Shown piece after piece: positions 16,534-25,677 of a stretch of 64,000 nucleotides of DNA. Every line of letters starts with the position of its first letter. Positions within the stretch are counted from its first letter, which is position 1. The notes below the pieces were generated by a model that was not told the origin of the DNA, did no database searches, and was given only the letters and a program-made list of their open reading frames with translations. This stretch comes from Salegentibacter agarivorans (GTDB lineage: Bacteria > Bacteroidota > Bacteroidia > Flavobacteriales > Flavobacteriaceae), in contig NZ_FOOH01000019.1 of the NCBI RefSeq assembly GCF_900113135.1, positions 1 to 64,000 of the forward strand. The letters run 5' to 3'. Both the position numbers and the translations under genes were made by a program.

Positions 16534-17930
16534 TGAAAAATGAGCGTAGGGATTTTTTAAAGAAAACCGGGTTGCTGGGAATCGGCGGATTTATCAGTCC
16601 GTTTTCTGTTTTTTCTGAAAATCAACAAAAACGCTTTCAATTCCAGCAAAATTCCTATTTAATTAAAGAGGCCTGCGTTCTCAGTATGGATGAAGAATTT
16701 GGCGATTTTAATTCTGCTGATGTCCTTATTGAAAATGGAAAAATAACAAGGTTGGGAAAGAATATTGAAGGTCCCTCATACACTGAAATAATAAATGCCG
16801 AAGGCGGTATTTTAATTCCCGGCCTTATAGATTGTCATTGGCATTTATGGACTTCCTTATTAAGAAGTATGGCCGGGGATTCTGCCGAAGAAGGTTACTT
16901 TAAAATGACGGCGCGTTATTCCAGGCTGTACTCGCCTGAAGATATGAAACTGGCCGCAACTTATGCTATCGCTGAAGCAGTTCATTCGGGAATTACCTGC
17001 ATAAGCGATTATAATCATAATGCCAGGAGCCCGCAATTTGTACAAGCCAGTTTTGATGCTATGGCCGCAACGGGCATTCGAGGTCACATTAGTTATGGAA
17101 CCTATCGTGACTTACCCGATAGCCAGCCTACAGATTTTAAAGGAATTAATGAATTAAAACAGTTTATCGATTCAAATTCAAAGTATAAAGGTATTAGTTT
17201 GGGTCTTGGTTCGCGCTCTGTGAATTATAATAATCTTGAAAAAGACTGGAAGCACGCCCGGGATTTGGGCTTAAGAATTACCATCCACGCAAGTTCAAAC
17301 GAGAGTCAGAAAGGTCAGATAACCTCACTTTTTAAAAAAGGTCTTTTAGCTGAAGATGTCAATATTATTCACGGCAATGCAATAACTCCAGATGAAATTA
17401 AAATGCTAGAAGATACCGGGACGAGTCTTACTATGACACCATATTCTGAAATGCGCATTGGCTACGGACTTCCTAAAATAAATGAGCTGTACGAAGCTAA
17501 TATTAATTGCTGCGTAGGTATAGATACTACCGCTTTAACAGGTAACGCTCATTTACTTGATACTTTGAAAATGCTCCAAAATCTCGCAAATGCGAATGCC
17601 AAAGATGAATTTTACCTGCATCCAAAGGAAGTTTTAAAAATGGCCACAATAAATGGAGCTATAAATTTGGGTATAGATAAGAAGACAGGTTCTATCACTC
17701 CTGGAAAAAGCGCCGATTTGGTTTTACTTAAAAAATCTGATATTAATTTTTCTACGGGGAATAAACCTTATCACCTGGCAATTGAAGCGGCGTTGCAGGA
17801 AAATATTGATATGGTCATGGCAAAAGGAAAGATTTTAAAGTACGATGGGAAGCTTACTGGTATAAATGCCAAAGACTTAATAATTCAGGCTAAAAATCGT
17901 TTTGCCGAAATGGAAAAAGAAATTAATTAA
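16533..17930 (+). CDS. Tat-exported amidohydrolase (deaminase/chlorohydrolase-like)
   Basis: A 465-residue protein with a twin-arginine leader (ERRDFLKKTGLLGIGG). The metal-dependent hydrolase motifs follow in order: GLIDCHWHLW (the paired metal-binding histidines, an HxH with Trp between), a histidine in ITIHASS, another in NIIHGNAIT, and the metal-binding Asp in GIDTTALTG. The C-terminal GSITPGKSADLVLL is typical of the SAH-deaminase/guanine-deaminase/TrzN branch. It probably hydrolyses a C-N bond of a purine-like or related substrate in the periplasm. Possible substrates cannot be separated by eye. It is coupled to DoxX upstream and followed at once by a terminator. Confidence 0.85.
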   Translation: MKNERRDFLKKTGLLGIGGFISPFSVFSENQQKRFQFQQNSYLIKEACVLSMDEEFGDFNSADVLIENGKITRLGKNIEGPSYTEIINAEGGILIPGLIDCHWHLWTSLLRSMAGDSAEEGYFKMTARYSRLYSPEDMKLAATYAIAEAVHSGITCISDYNHNARSPQFVQASFDAMAATGIRGHISYGTYRDLPDSQPTDFKGINELKQFIDSNSKYKGISLGLGSRSVNYNNLEKDWKHARDLGLRITIHASSNESQKGQITSLFKKGLLAEDVNIIHGNAITPDEIKMLEDTGTSLTMTPYSEMRIGYGLPKINELYEANINCCVGIDTTALTGNAHLLDTLKMLQNLANANAKDEFYLHPKEVLKMATINGAINLGIDKKTGSITPGKSADLVLLKKSDINFSTGNKPYHLAIEAALQENIDMVMAKGKILKYDGKLTGINAKDLIIQAKNRFAEMEKEIN

Positions 17931-17967
17931 AAACCTTCCCGAAATTACAGCTTTACAGGAAGGTTTT
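17930..17967. terminator. Bidirectional terminator between convergent genes
   Basis: The ten-base arms AAAACCTTCC (17930-17939) and GGAAGGTTTT (17958-17967) form a hairpin with A/T tracts on both sides. It begins on the stop codon of the amidohydrolase and can also serve the convergent gene ending at 18016. Confidence 0.75.
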
Positions 17968-18015
17968 CAAACTTTTCGTTAATCTATTTAAGCTTTTATC
18001 TTGCTTTAAATTCAA

Positions 18016-18312
18016 CTAGTTATCCTTTGTAGTATCAGGATCGGGAATATCATCCAGGTCTCGCTTTTCTTTCTCGGTTCCTCTTTTATTAAATCGGTAA
18101 TTTTCTTCGTCTACCAATTCATCCCTATCATTTTTGGCAGTTTGATTACTACCGGGGATATCTAAATTATCGGCAGTAAAATCTACCGGTTTTTCCCTGT
18201 CTAATTCTTTATCCTGACCTTTATTCATACTTCGACCTTTTTTATTTAAGGCTTGTTTATCTTCAGAAGTAACATCAGAATCATACTTTTTCTTTTCTTC
18301 TTGCTTACTCAT
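18016..18312 (-). CDS. Small, highly charged hypothetical protein
   Basis: A 98-residue protein with no hydrophobic segment, rich in K, D, E and N (MSKQEEKKKYDSDVTSEDKQ... DLDDIPDPDTTKDN). It looks intrinsically disordered. Similar short hydrophilic proteins are common and unnamed in Flavobacteriaceae, sometimes stress related; nothing in the sequence assigns a function. It sits between two terminators and is probably monocistronic. Confidence 0.65.
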   Translation of the reverse strand: MSKQEEKKKYDSDVTSEDKQALNKKGRSMNKGQDKELDREKPVDFTADNLDIPGSNQTAKNDRDELVDEENYRFNKRGTEKEKRDLDDIPDPDTTKDN

Positions 18313-18383
18313 ATCTCTATATTTTTCTTTTAAATTAAGAAATAGAAGAGAACCTTCAGGTTAAAAACTGGTTAAAATAAAAA

Positions 18384-18413
18384 GGCCTAAAAAGAATTAA
18401 ATCTTTTTAGGCC
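18384..18413 (-). terminator. Terminator of the OmpA-family gene
   Basis: A perfect 12-bp stem, GGCCTAAAAAGA with TCTTTTTAGGCC (18384-18395 with 18402-18413), is followed on the minus strand by a T-rich stretch. It lies 24 bases beyond the stop of the OmpA-family gene. Confidence 0.8.
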
Positions 18414-18436
18414 AGTAATATTGGAAATACGGTTGA

Positions 18437-19264
18437 TTATTCAGATTCCAACATTGCAAAGAATTTATCCAGGTTAGGTATAATTACAATTCTGGTTCTC
18501 CTATTTTTAGCTCTACTTTCGTTATCTACATTATCTACTAATGGTTGGTAGCTACTTCTACCAGCGGCGATAAGTTTCTCTGGTGCAACATCGTACTTAT
18601 CCTGAAGTAAACGAACAATTGAAGTTGCTCTTCTTACACTAAGATCCCAGTTATCCTGGATGTAAGAACCTTCTACCATTGTACGATCGTCTGTATGTCC
18701 TTCAATCATCACTTCCATGGCTGGCTCAGAGTTAATAACTTCAGCAAGCTTTTTTAGTAAAGGTTGTGCTTTGTTAGATACTCTGTAGCTTCCGCTTCCA
18801 AATAATAGTTTATCTGAAACATTGATCATTACTACAGTTTCATCTACAGTAATATCAATATCTTCATCATCAGAGCCTTCAGAAATATTGCTTTTTAAAT
18901 TATGAGAAACCGCAAGGTTAATAGAATCTTCTAAAGTTTCGGCACCCGCTACTTTTTCAGGATCCATCTTTGCGATTGTTGCCCGCATCTGGGCCTTGTT
19001 ATTATTAGACATTACAGTAAGATCGTTCATTTCCATCTTACTATCGTTCTCCTCGCGTAAAGAATTGATTTTTGAGTTGTAATCTGCAACGCGTTCTTCT
19101 ATACGTGCAAATTTTTCTTCGATTTCCTCTTTTTCTACCTGAGTTTTTTGCAACGTACTACGGGTATCGTTTAATTCCTCTTCTAAAGTTACATACTTTT
19201 TCTTAGAAACACACGAGCTTAGCATTGTTGCGGCTAAAACGGTTACGGCGATTGTTCTTTTCAT
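18437..19264 (-). CDS. OmpA-family peptidoglycan-binding lipoprotein
   Basis: A 275-residue protein with a lipoprotein signal (lipobox LSSC at about residues 15-18). Residues about 25-80 form a long coiled coil rich in E, K and R. An OmpA C-like domain occupies roughly 150-270: KLLFGSGSYRVS, VMIEGHTDDRT, NWDLSVRRATSIVRLLQ, AAGRSSYQPL and RAKNRRTRIVI. These are the standard peptidoglycan-binding motifs, so it should tether the outer membrane to the cell wall. It is monocistronic, with its own terminator. Confidence 0.9.
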   Translation of the reverse strand: MKRTIAVTVLAATMLSSCVSKKKYVTLEEELNDTRSTLQKTQVEKEEIEEKFARIEERVADYNSKINSLREENDSKMEMNDLTVMSNNNKAQMRATIAKMDPEKVAGAETLEDSINLAVSHNLKSNISEGSDDEDIDITVDETVVMINVSDKLLFGSGSYRVSNKAQPLLKKLAEVINSEPAMEVMIEGHTDDRTMVEGSYIQDNWDLSVRRATSIVRLLQDKYDVAPEKLIAAGRSSYQPLVDNVDNESRAKNRRTRIVIIPNLDKFFAMLESE

Positions 19265-19646
19265 ATTTCGGATTTTTTAAGTTAGGCCTTGTATAATTTA
19301 GATTTGGTTTTTTGTAAGGCTTGTAGATATTGGGCGAGAATCATACCATGTTGGTAAAGTAGTTGATAGTAGAAAGTAGGTAAACCCCGGTTGTTTTTTT
19401 ACCTTCTCATTTTATGAGACTTAGAAAGACCCTTTAAGGAGAAATTAACTTTGTAGAACGGTTTTTGAATATATTTTCTATTTGATGAAACCTGTGGAAT
19501 TCTTTTAAAATCTGTGGTAAAATTACACACATTCCTCAAACTTAAAAGTCAAATTTGCTCCATTCTCGTCAGTTTTAAACGACTTAACTACAATAAGTTG
19601 AGATTGAATTATATAAATATTAGTACTAATTTAAAAATGGGGAATT
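19265..19646. other. Intergenic region between divergent genes
   Basis: 382 AT-rich bases separate the OmpA gene (minus) from the acidic lipoprotein gene (plus). They must hold both promoters, but I see no clear TTG/TAnnTTTG pair, no RNA gene and no repeat. Short frames here are unconvincing. Confidence 0.5.
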
Positions 19647-20501
19647 ATGAAGAATTTAGAATCTTTTTACCGGTTGGTTTTCGCATTACTGCTTGTCTTT
19701 AGTTTATCGACGGCTTGTAGTAATGATGACGATGTAGATGAAGTAGATGATGTAACCGATGATCTTACAGATGATATAAATGGATCTGACGACGGCAATG
19801 GAAATGGAGATGGAAATGGTGAGCCCGATCCTGATGCCGCAGCTGTTTTTGTTTTAATAGATGAAGAGAGCATAGATAACGGAAATGAACCAAATGATTT
19901 CTCTGAAACCGATGTAAATGATGATATTTCCGAAATAGGCCAGAGAGAGGTGCTCGCATATTTTAATGAAAATACCGGGGAAGAAATCACACTTTATACC
20001 GGCCAAACCGGCGACGAAGCCTGGTTTGTATTAAAAGAGATTCCATCTTCCTGGGATGAAGCGGGGCCAAATGAAAGTGGCGCGAGAAATTTCATGGAAG
20101 CCGGCCCCGGTTTGGGACAGGACGAAAGTGAAGATCTATTAGATGAAGTTCCCGATGTCACGCCACTTAGAGCAACCGGCTTGTCCATGTTAACTGGTCA
20201 AACCATTATTGCCGTAGTTTATGATAGCGATATAAGTATTAATTACGATCCTTTAGTAGGAAATTTGCAGGGAGAAAATCTTGGGGTAGTGGCTTTTGAA
20301 GTATTAAATGTTACTGAAAGAACAGATGGTTCAGATTCAGATCTTCCTTCTGTAAATATCAGGATTTTAGAATATGCAGCAGTTGAAGCATTGGGATTGA
20401 ACTTATTTAGCAACGCGCCAACGCCTGAATCTTCTTCAGAACCTGAAGATACCACCCCGCCAGAAACGATTCCAGATATTGAATTAAGTCCCGCTGAATA
20501 A
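19647..20501 (+). CDS. Acidic surface lipoprotein, function unknown
   Basis: A 284-residue protein with a lipoprotein signal ending STAC and then SNDDDVDEVDDVTDDLTDD. A cysteine followed by acidic residues matches the Bacteroidetes lipoprotein export signal, so surface exposure is likely. A low-complexity Asp/Gly/Asn linker (about 35-62) precedes a globular region of about 180 residues with no domain I recognise, and the tail is rich in Ser, Pro, Glu and Thr. It lies 84 bases upstream of tamB but is separated from it by a hairpin, so cotranscription is uncertain. Confidence 0.7.
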   Translation: MKNLESFYRLVFALLLVFSLSTACSNDDDVDEVDDVTDDLTDDINGSDDGNGNGDGNGEPDPDAAAVFVLIDEESIDNGNEPNDFSETDVNDDISEIGQREVLAYFNENTGEEITLYTGQTGDEAWFVLKEIPSSWDEAGPNESGARNFMEAGPGLGQDESEDLLDEVPDVTPLRATGLSMLTGQTIIAVVYDSDISINYDPLVGNLQGENLGVVAFEVLNVTERTDGSDSDLPSVNIRILEYAAVEALGLNLFSNAPTPESSSEPEDTTPPETIPDIELSPAE

Positions 20502-20538
20502 TGCTTAATTAACTAAACCTTAAGCCTAAAAACTTCAT

Positions 20539-20564
20539 TTTATTGTAAGAATACAATAAATTTG
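20539..20564 (+). promoter_or_regulatory. Hairpin and -7 box before tamB
   Basis: TTTATTGTA (20539-20547) pairs with TACAATAAA (20552-20560) around an AGAA loop. Overlapping its right arm, TAAATTTG (20557-20564) is an exact TAnnTTTG -7 box 21 bases before the tamB start. No TTG is properly spaced as a -33 element, so promoter strength is uncertain. Confidence 0.4.
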
Positions 20565-20585
20565 AAATTCTAGCGATCACGGGAT

Positions 20586-23500
20586 TTGGAAAAAGAAAAA
20601 AAGAAGAAGAAAAAAAGATACCGCATATTAAAGATCCTCGCAAAATTCTTTGCGGGGCTCTTTATTTTTATAATACTTTTGCTGCTTTTTATTAGAAGTC
20701 CCTGGGGCCAGGACATCATTAAAGAGCAGATAGTGAAGAATATTTCAGGTAAAACGAATACCGAAATTAGCCTCGATAAACTCTTTATAACCTTTGCCGG
20801 AAATATCCAATTGGATGGTCTTTACCTGGAAGATAAAAAAGGCGATACCCTGGCCTATTCGAAATCCCTGGAGGCCGATATTCCTATTTGGCCCATTATT
20901 CAGGGCAATGCTATAAGTATAGATAATATAGATTGGGAAGGCTTAAAAGCCAATATTACCCGAAAAGATTCTATTGAAGGTTTTAACTACGAATTTTTAA
21001 TTGAAGCCTTCGCGGCAGATTCTACCCAACAAACTCAAACCACGACCGCACAAGATACTACTGCTTCACAGGAAATAAATATTGGCGATTTAAATTTTAA
21101 AGATTTTGACATAACATTTCAAGATGATGTTATGGGAATTGATACCCAGATTGAGCTTGAGGAACTCATCGTGGAACTGGAAAAAACCGATCTTGAAAAA
21201 ATGGATTTTCGTGCCGGCAATGCCAGTATAACCAATGCACAAATAAATTATACACAAACCAAACCATTTCCTGAACCACAAAATGAAGAACCGGTCCCTA
21301 TGCCTTATTTGGTGGTAGATAATTTTAACCTGGAAAATGTGCAGGCTAATTATAATTCTATTCCAGATGGTATTAATGCGAATCTTGATATCAATGAATT
21401 TTTAGCTGAAGTCCCATTAATGGATCTTAAAGCTCAGGAGATTAAAGTGAATAGTATTGCACTGAATAATTCTGATATTAAAGTTGAAATGAAAACTTTA
21501 GAAAAACCTCAGGATACCACTACAACCGAAGCTTCCCCTTTTACCTGGCCCGAATGGAAAGTTGCTGTAAATGAAATTAATTTTTCTGAAAATAAATTGA
21601 GTTATTTAATAGATAGCGCTGAGCCTAGACCGGGGAAATTTAATCCTGAAGCCCTGGTACTTGATTCTCTTAATTTTAATGGCAATAATTTATTTTTAAA
21701 AGATCAAAATGCAGGAGCAGAGGTTACTGCCTTAAATTTTAATGAAGCTTCAGGGATAAATTTGAAAAAGCTGAATTTCAACTTAAAACTTGAAGAAACG
21801 CAATTAAACCTTTCAGACCTGGCATTAGCTTTAAATAAAAATCAATTAGAAGGTGAGGCTACTGTAAAATATAATTCCATCCAGGAGTTGATTAATAATG
21901 CTGAAAATGCAGAGCTTGCGTTAGATTTACCCACTATTTCAGTAGATCTAAAAGATGTTTTTAGATTTCAACCAGATTTGAGATCTAATCCTTATATGAA
22001 GGAATTAAGCACAAATAACGTATCAGGAAATCTTCTGGCTTCAGGAAAACTTTCGGCTATAGATATTTCACGTGCCAATTTTAGATGGAAAAACACTTCA
22101 TTTTCAGCTAATGGAAATATTTACAACGCCACAGATCCCAATAATATTCAGTTAAATATTCCTCGTTTTAATGCAAAATCCCGAAAATCAGATCTCACGG
22201 GTTTTGTAAGTGAAAAAGATTTGGGTATCAATATTCCTAAAAATATTCAGCTTAGTGGGAATTTTAAAGGAGGCCTGGAAGATCTTTCTACCAAAGCCCT
22301 TTTACAAACTTCAGAAGGGGATATTCGTATAAATGGGAACTTCTCAAACCAGGAAGAAATTGTTTTTGAAGGAACCATGACTTCAGAAGAACTTCAGCTT
22401 GGAAATATTTTGCAAAATGAAAGCCTGGGTGCATTAAATATTGAAATTGAAACTTCCGGGAAAGGAAGTACAATAAACACGCTAGATGCTACACTAGATG
22501 CGAAAATAACTTCATTTGCATATAACAACTACGAGATAAAAGATCTTAATATTCAAGGTGATATTGAAAATGGAAGCGGGAATATCACTTCAAGTTATAA
22601 AGACGATAATTTAGAATTGGCGTTAAACTCCCAGGTAGAGCTAGATTCGGTTAAACCTAGAGCGAATCTTAATTTAGATCTAAAAGGGGCCAGGTTACAG
22701 GAACTGGGATTGGCATCCCGGGATATTCGGTTGGCCTTTAAACTGGCAGCCCAATATGAAGGTAACGCAGAAGAATATGAAACCTATGCCGATATTAAAG
22801 ATGCGGTGGTAGTTTATGATAATAACACCTATCTCCCCGGAGATTTAAGCGCTCACGCTTTTGTGCGCACCGATTCTACTTCGTTGCAAATAAATAATAA
22901 AATCTTAGAGCTGGATTTAAACTCCAATGCCGATCCTGTAGATTTATCTAATGCGCTAAACCGCCATTACGAATCTTATTTTACCGAGGTAGATCCGTTA
23001 GATACCGTGCAAAAACCGGTCAATCTAAAACTGCGGGGCACTATAATGGACGATCCTGTTTTGAGTGAAGTTTTCTTATCTAATTTAGAAGAATTAGACA
23101 CTATTCATATTGAAGCCGATTTTAATGAAAAAGAGCGAAAACTTGACGCCCTGGTAAGTTTGCCATATATAAATTATTATAGCAGTGAGATTGACAGCCT
23201 GGAATTCAGCTTAAATTCCGATCCCGATAATTTTAATTTTAACCTTGGATTTAACGCGATTAACTCTGGGCCTATCGCAATCCAAAAAACCGATTTTCAC
23301 GGAAGTCTTACTGAAGATAAACTATTTCTTGATTTTACCTCAATGCAGGGTGAAGAGCGTTTAATTCATATGGCTTCAGAAATTATAAAACCAGGAGACA
23401 GTATTGAATTTCATATTAATCCGGAAGATTTAATTCTTAATAAAAAAGAGTGGAATATTGCCGCTAACAACAAGATGGTGATTTACGACCAGGAAATTAC

Positions 23501-25580
23501 TGCGAATAATTTCCGGTTAACCCGAAATAACCAGGAAATGCTATTAAGCAGTGAACTTTCTTATTCAGATAAAAATCATATAGGCTTAGAGTTTAAAAAC
23601 TTCAATTTAGGTGCCATACTTAATTATTTTAATCCCGAAGAAGAATTAGCCACCGGGCAATTAAACGGCCATTTAATTTTTGAAGATCCGTTGCAAAAAA
23701 TTGGAATTCTGGCAGGAATGGAGATCAACCAACTTAATGTAATGCAGGTTGAACTTGGTAAACTAAGTTTAAATTCTACCCCGAAAGCCGATTTTTTATA
23801 CGATGTTGGCCTGGCGATAAAAGGCGAAAACGTAGATCTTGATATGAGTGGCGATTTCCAGGCGCTAGATTCTACAACCGTGGTAGATATGGAAATGCAG
23901 ATTAATAAAATTAATATGAAAACGGTTGAAGGTTTTTCAATGGGAGCCATTAATAACGGTGAAGGAAGTTTTTCTGGAAATTTGAGCTTGAGCGGGACTA
24001 CAACCGAGCCGGAATATAACGGCGAGCTTCAATTTGATGAAGCTCAATTTCGGGTAGCACTTCTTAATGCCCCTTTCAAATTCCCATCAGAAACTTTAGA
24101 ATTTGATAATGCGGGAATCTATTTTAATGAATTTAGAGTGGAAGATAAAGATGCCAACTCGTTTGTAATAAATGGAGAGGTTTTAACCGAAAATTTACTA
24201 AATCCTGAATTCAATTTAAATTTTAAAGCCAGGAATTTCCAGGTGCTTAATTCTACCAAAGAAGATAACGAAATGTTCTATGGCACCGCCACCTTTGATG
24301 CCGATGCCACTCTAACCGGCGATCTTAATATTCCTATTTTAGATATGAATATCACTATAGGTTCTAATACCGATTTCACCTATGTAATGGTAGAAGAAGA
24401 ATTGGCTATGCAGGAGCGAGACGGAATTGTGATTTTTACAAACCGGGAAGATCCAGATGATATTCTTACCGGAAACGAGGAAGAAGAATCGGCTACGCTC
24501 ACGGGTTATGATATTAATGCCAGGATTAATATAAATGAAGAAGCCGCATTTAGTATAATTATAGATGAACAAACCGGCGATAATTTTAGGGTAAAGGGAG
24601 AAGGAGAATTAGATTTTAATATTTCACCTAACGGAAGAATGACCCTGGCTGGCCGATATACAATGAACGACGGGCACTATGAAATGAGTTTATATAATTT
24701 GGTAAAGCGTAGATTTGATATCGCTGAAGGCAGCCGAATTTCCTGGGCGGGAGATCCTTTTGACGCTTCTTTAGATGTGAGTGCTATTTATAGGGTAGAA
24801 GCATCACCTTCTTCGCTTATGGCTACCACACAGGGTGCAGGGAATAACCAGTTTAGAAGAGAGTTACCATTTTTGGTTTATCTTAATGTAGATGGAGAAT
24901 TAATGCAGCCTAAATTATCTTTTGGGCTACAAATGCCAGAAGAAGAACGGGGTGCCGGTGGTGGCCAGGTTTACGGTCGCTTACAACAATTAAACAGTCA
25001 GGAAGCAGAATTAAATAAACAGGTTTTTTCCTTGTTGGTACTTAACCGTTTTTACCCAACATCAGGAAGTGCTGGAGACGGTGGCGGAAATCTTTCTATT
25101 GCCCGCGATAATTTAAATCAGGCCTTATCAGATCAATTAAATATGTTCTCGGATAAATTACTGGGAGATACCGGTGTGGAACTTAATTTTGGCGTAGATA
25201 GTTATACCGATTACCAGGGAAATACCGCTACCGAACGTACCCAGGTAGATATAGAAGCCCAAAAGCGCTTACTGGACGATCGTTTAATTGTGAGTGTGGG
25301 GAGTGAAGTAGATGTGCAGGGAAGTAATAGGCCCGGGGAAGAAGCCAGCCCGGTAATTGGAAATGTAAGCATAGAGTATTTGCTTACCGAAACCGGGAGA
25401 TTTAGATTGAAAGGTTTTAGAAGAAATGAGTTTGAAAATGTAATAGACGGCCAGCTAATTGTTAGTGGTATAGCCTTTATCTTTACTCGTGAATTCAATG
25501 AATTTCAGGAATTATGGGATAATTTCTTCCTGAAAGAAGACGAAGAAGAACAGGCTCAAGATAATGAAGAAGAGAAATAA
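20586..25580 (+). CDS. tamB: TamB-family translocation/assembly module protein
   Basis: A 1664-residue inner-membrane-anchored protein. A lysine-rich cytoplasmic start is followed by one transmembrane helix (about 20-42). A very long repetitive beta-strand region then carries AsmA/TamB-like statements (SPWGQDIIKEQIVKNISGKTN near the start), and a C-terminal DUF490/TamB domain contains RGEGELDFNISPNGR-like and SFGLQMPEEE features. The family bridges the periplasm and moves outer-membrane proteins or phospholipids to the outer membrane with a BamA-type partner, here the next gene. The start is TTG at 20586: an in-frame TAG lies at 20571-20573 and no ATG intervenes before the lysine-rich head. 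Confidence 0.88.
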   Translation: MEKEKKKKKKRYRILKILAKFFAGLFIFIILLLLFIRSPWGQDIIKEQIVKNISGKTNTEISLDKLFITFAGNIQLDGLYLEDKKGDTLAYSKSLEADIPIWPIIQGNAISIDNIDWEGLKANITRKDSIEGFNYEFLIEAFAADSTQQTQTTTAQDTTASQEINIGDLNFKDFDITFQDDVMGIDTQIELEELIVELEKTDLEKMDFRAGNASITNAQINYTQTKPFPEPQNEEPVPMPYLVVDNFNLENVQANYNSIPDGINANLDINEFLAEVPLMDLKAQEIKVNSIALNNSDIKVEMKTLEKPQDTTTTEASPFTWPEWKVAVNEINFSENKLSYLIDSAEPRPGKFNPEALVLDSLNFNGNNLFLKDQNAGAEVTALNFNEASGINLKKLNFNLKLEETQLNLSDLALALNKNQLEGEATVKYNSIQELINNAENAELALDLPTISVDLKDVFRFQPDLRSNPYMKELSTNNVSGNLLASGKLSAIDISRANFRWKNTSFSANGNIYNATDPNNIQLNIPRFNAKSRKSDLTGFVSEKDLGINIPKNIQLSGNFKGGLEDLSTKALLQTSEGDIRINGNFSNQEEIVFEGTMTSEELQLGNILQNESLGALNIEIETSGKGSTINTLDATLDAKITSFAYNNYEIKDLNIQGDIENGSGNITSSYKDDNLELALNSQVELDSVKPRANLNLDLKGARLQELGLASRDIRLAFKLAAQYEGNAEEYETYADIKDAVVVYDNNTYLPGDLSAHAFVRTDSTSLQINNKILELDLNSNADPVDLSNALNRHYESYFTEVDPLDTVQKPVNLKLRGTIMDDPVLSEVFLSNLEELDTIHIEADFNEKERKLDALVSLPYINYYSSEIDSLEFSLNSDPDNFNFNLGFNAINSGPIAIQKTDFHGSLTEDKLFLDFTSMQGEERLIHMASEIIKPGDSIEFHINPEDLILNKKEWNIAANNKMVIYDQEITANNFRLTRNNQEMLLSSELSYSDKNHIGLEFKNFNLGAILNYFNPEEELATGQLNGHLIFEDPLQKIGILAGMEINQLNVMQVELGKLSLNSTPKADFLYDVGLAIKGENVDLDMSGDFQALDSTTVVDMEMQINKINMKTVEGFSMGAINNGEGSFSGNLSLSGTTTEPEYNGELQFDEAQFRVALLNAPFKFPSETLEFDNAGIYFNEFRVEDKDANSFVINGEVLTENLLNPEFNLNFKARNFQVLNSTKEDNEMFYGTATFDADATLTGDLNIPILDMNITIGSNTDFTYVMVEEELAMQERDGIVIFTNREDPDDILTGNEEEESATLTGYDINARININEEAAFSIIIDEQTGDNFRVKGEGELDFNISPNGRMTLAGRYTMNDGHYEMSLYNLVKRRFDIAEGSRISWAGDPFDASLDVSAIYRVEASPSSLMATTQGAGNNQFRRELPFLVYLNVDGELMQPKLSFGLQMPEEERGAGGGQVYGRLQQLNSQEAELNKQVFSLLVLNRFYPTSGSAGDGGGNLSIARDNLNQALSDQLNMFSDKLLGDTGVELNFGVDSYTDYQGNTATERTQVDIEAQKRLLDDRLIVSVGSEVDVQGSNRPGEEASPVIGNVSIEYLLTETGRFRLKGFRRNEFENVIDGQLIVSGIAFIFTREFNEFQELWDNFFLKEDEEEQAQDNEEEK

Positions 25581-25677
25581 TAGAAATCGGCGTTTTTTAG
25601 AATTATTTACTGGCAAATTATAGGAAAGATTATAAGATCCTGACTTAATTACCACTTTGAGATTGAAAATGTAATAG

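Noticed and set aside
19514-19702. 62-codon plus-strand frame before the acidic lipoprotein
   Set aside because: It overlaps the lipoprotein signal peptide in a different frame and has low-complexity AT-rich codons without a plausible protein.
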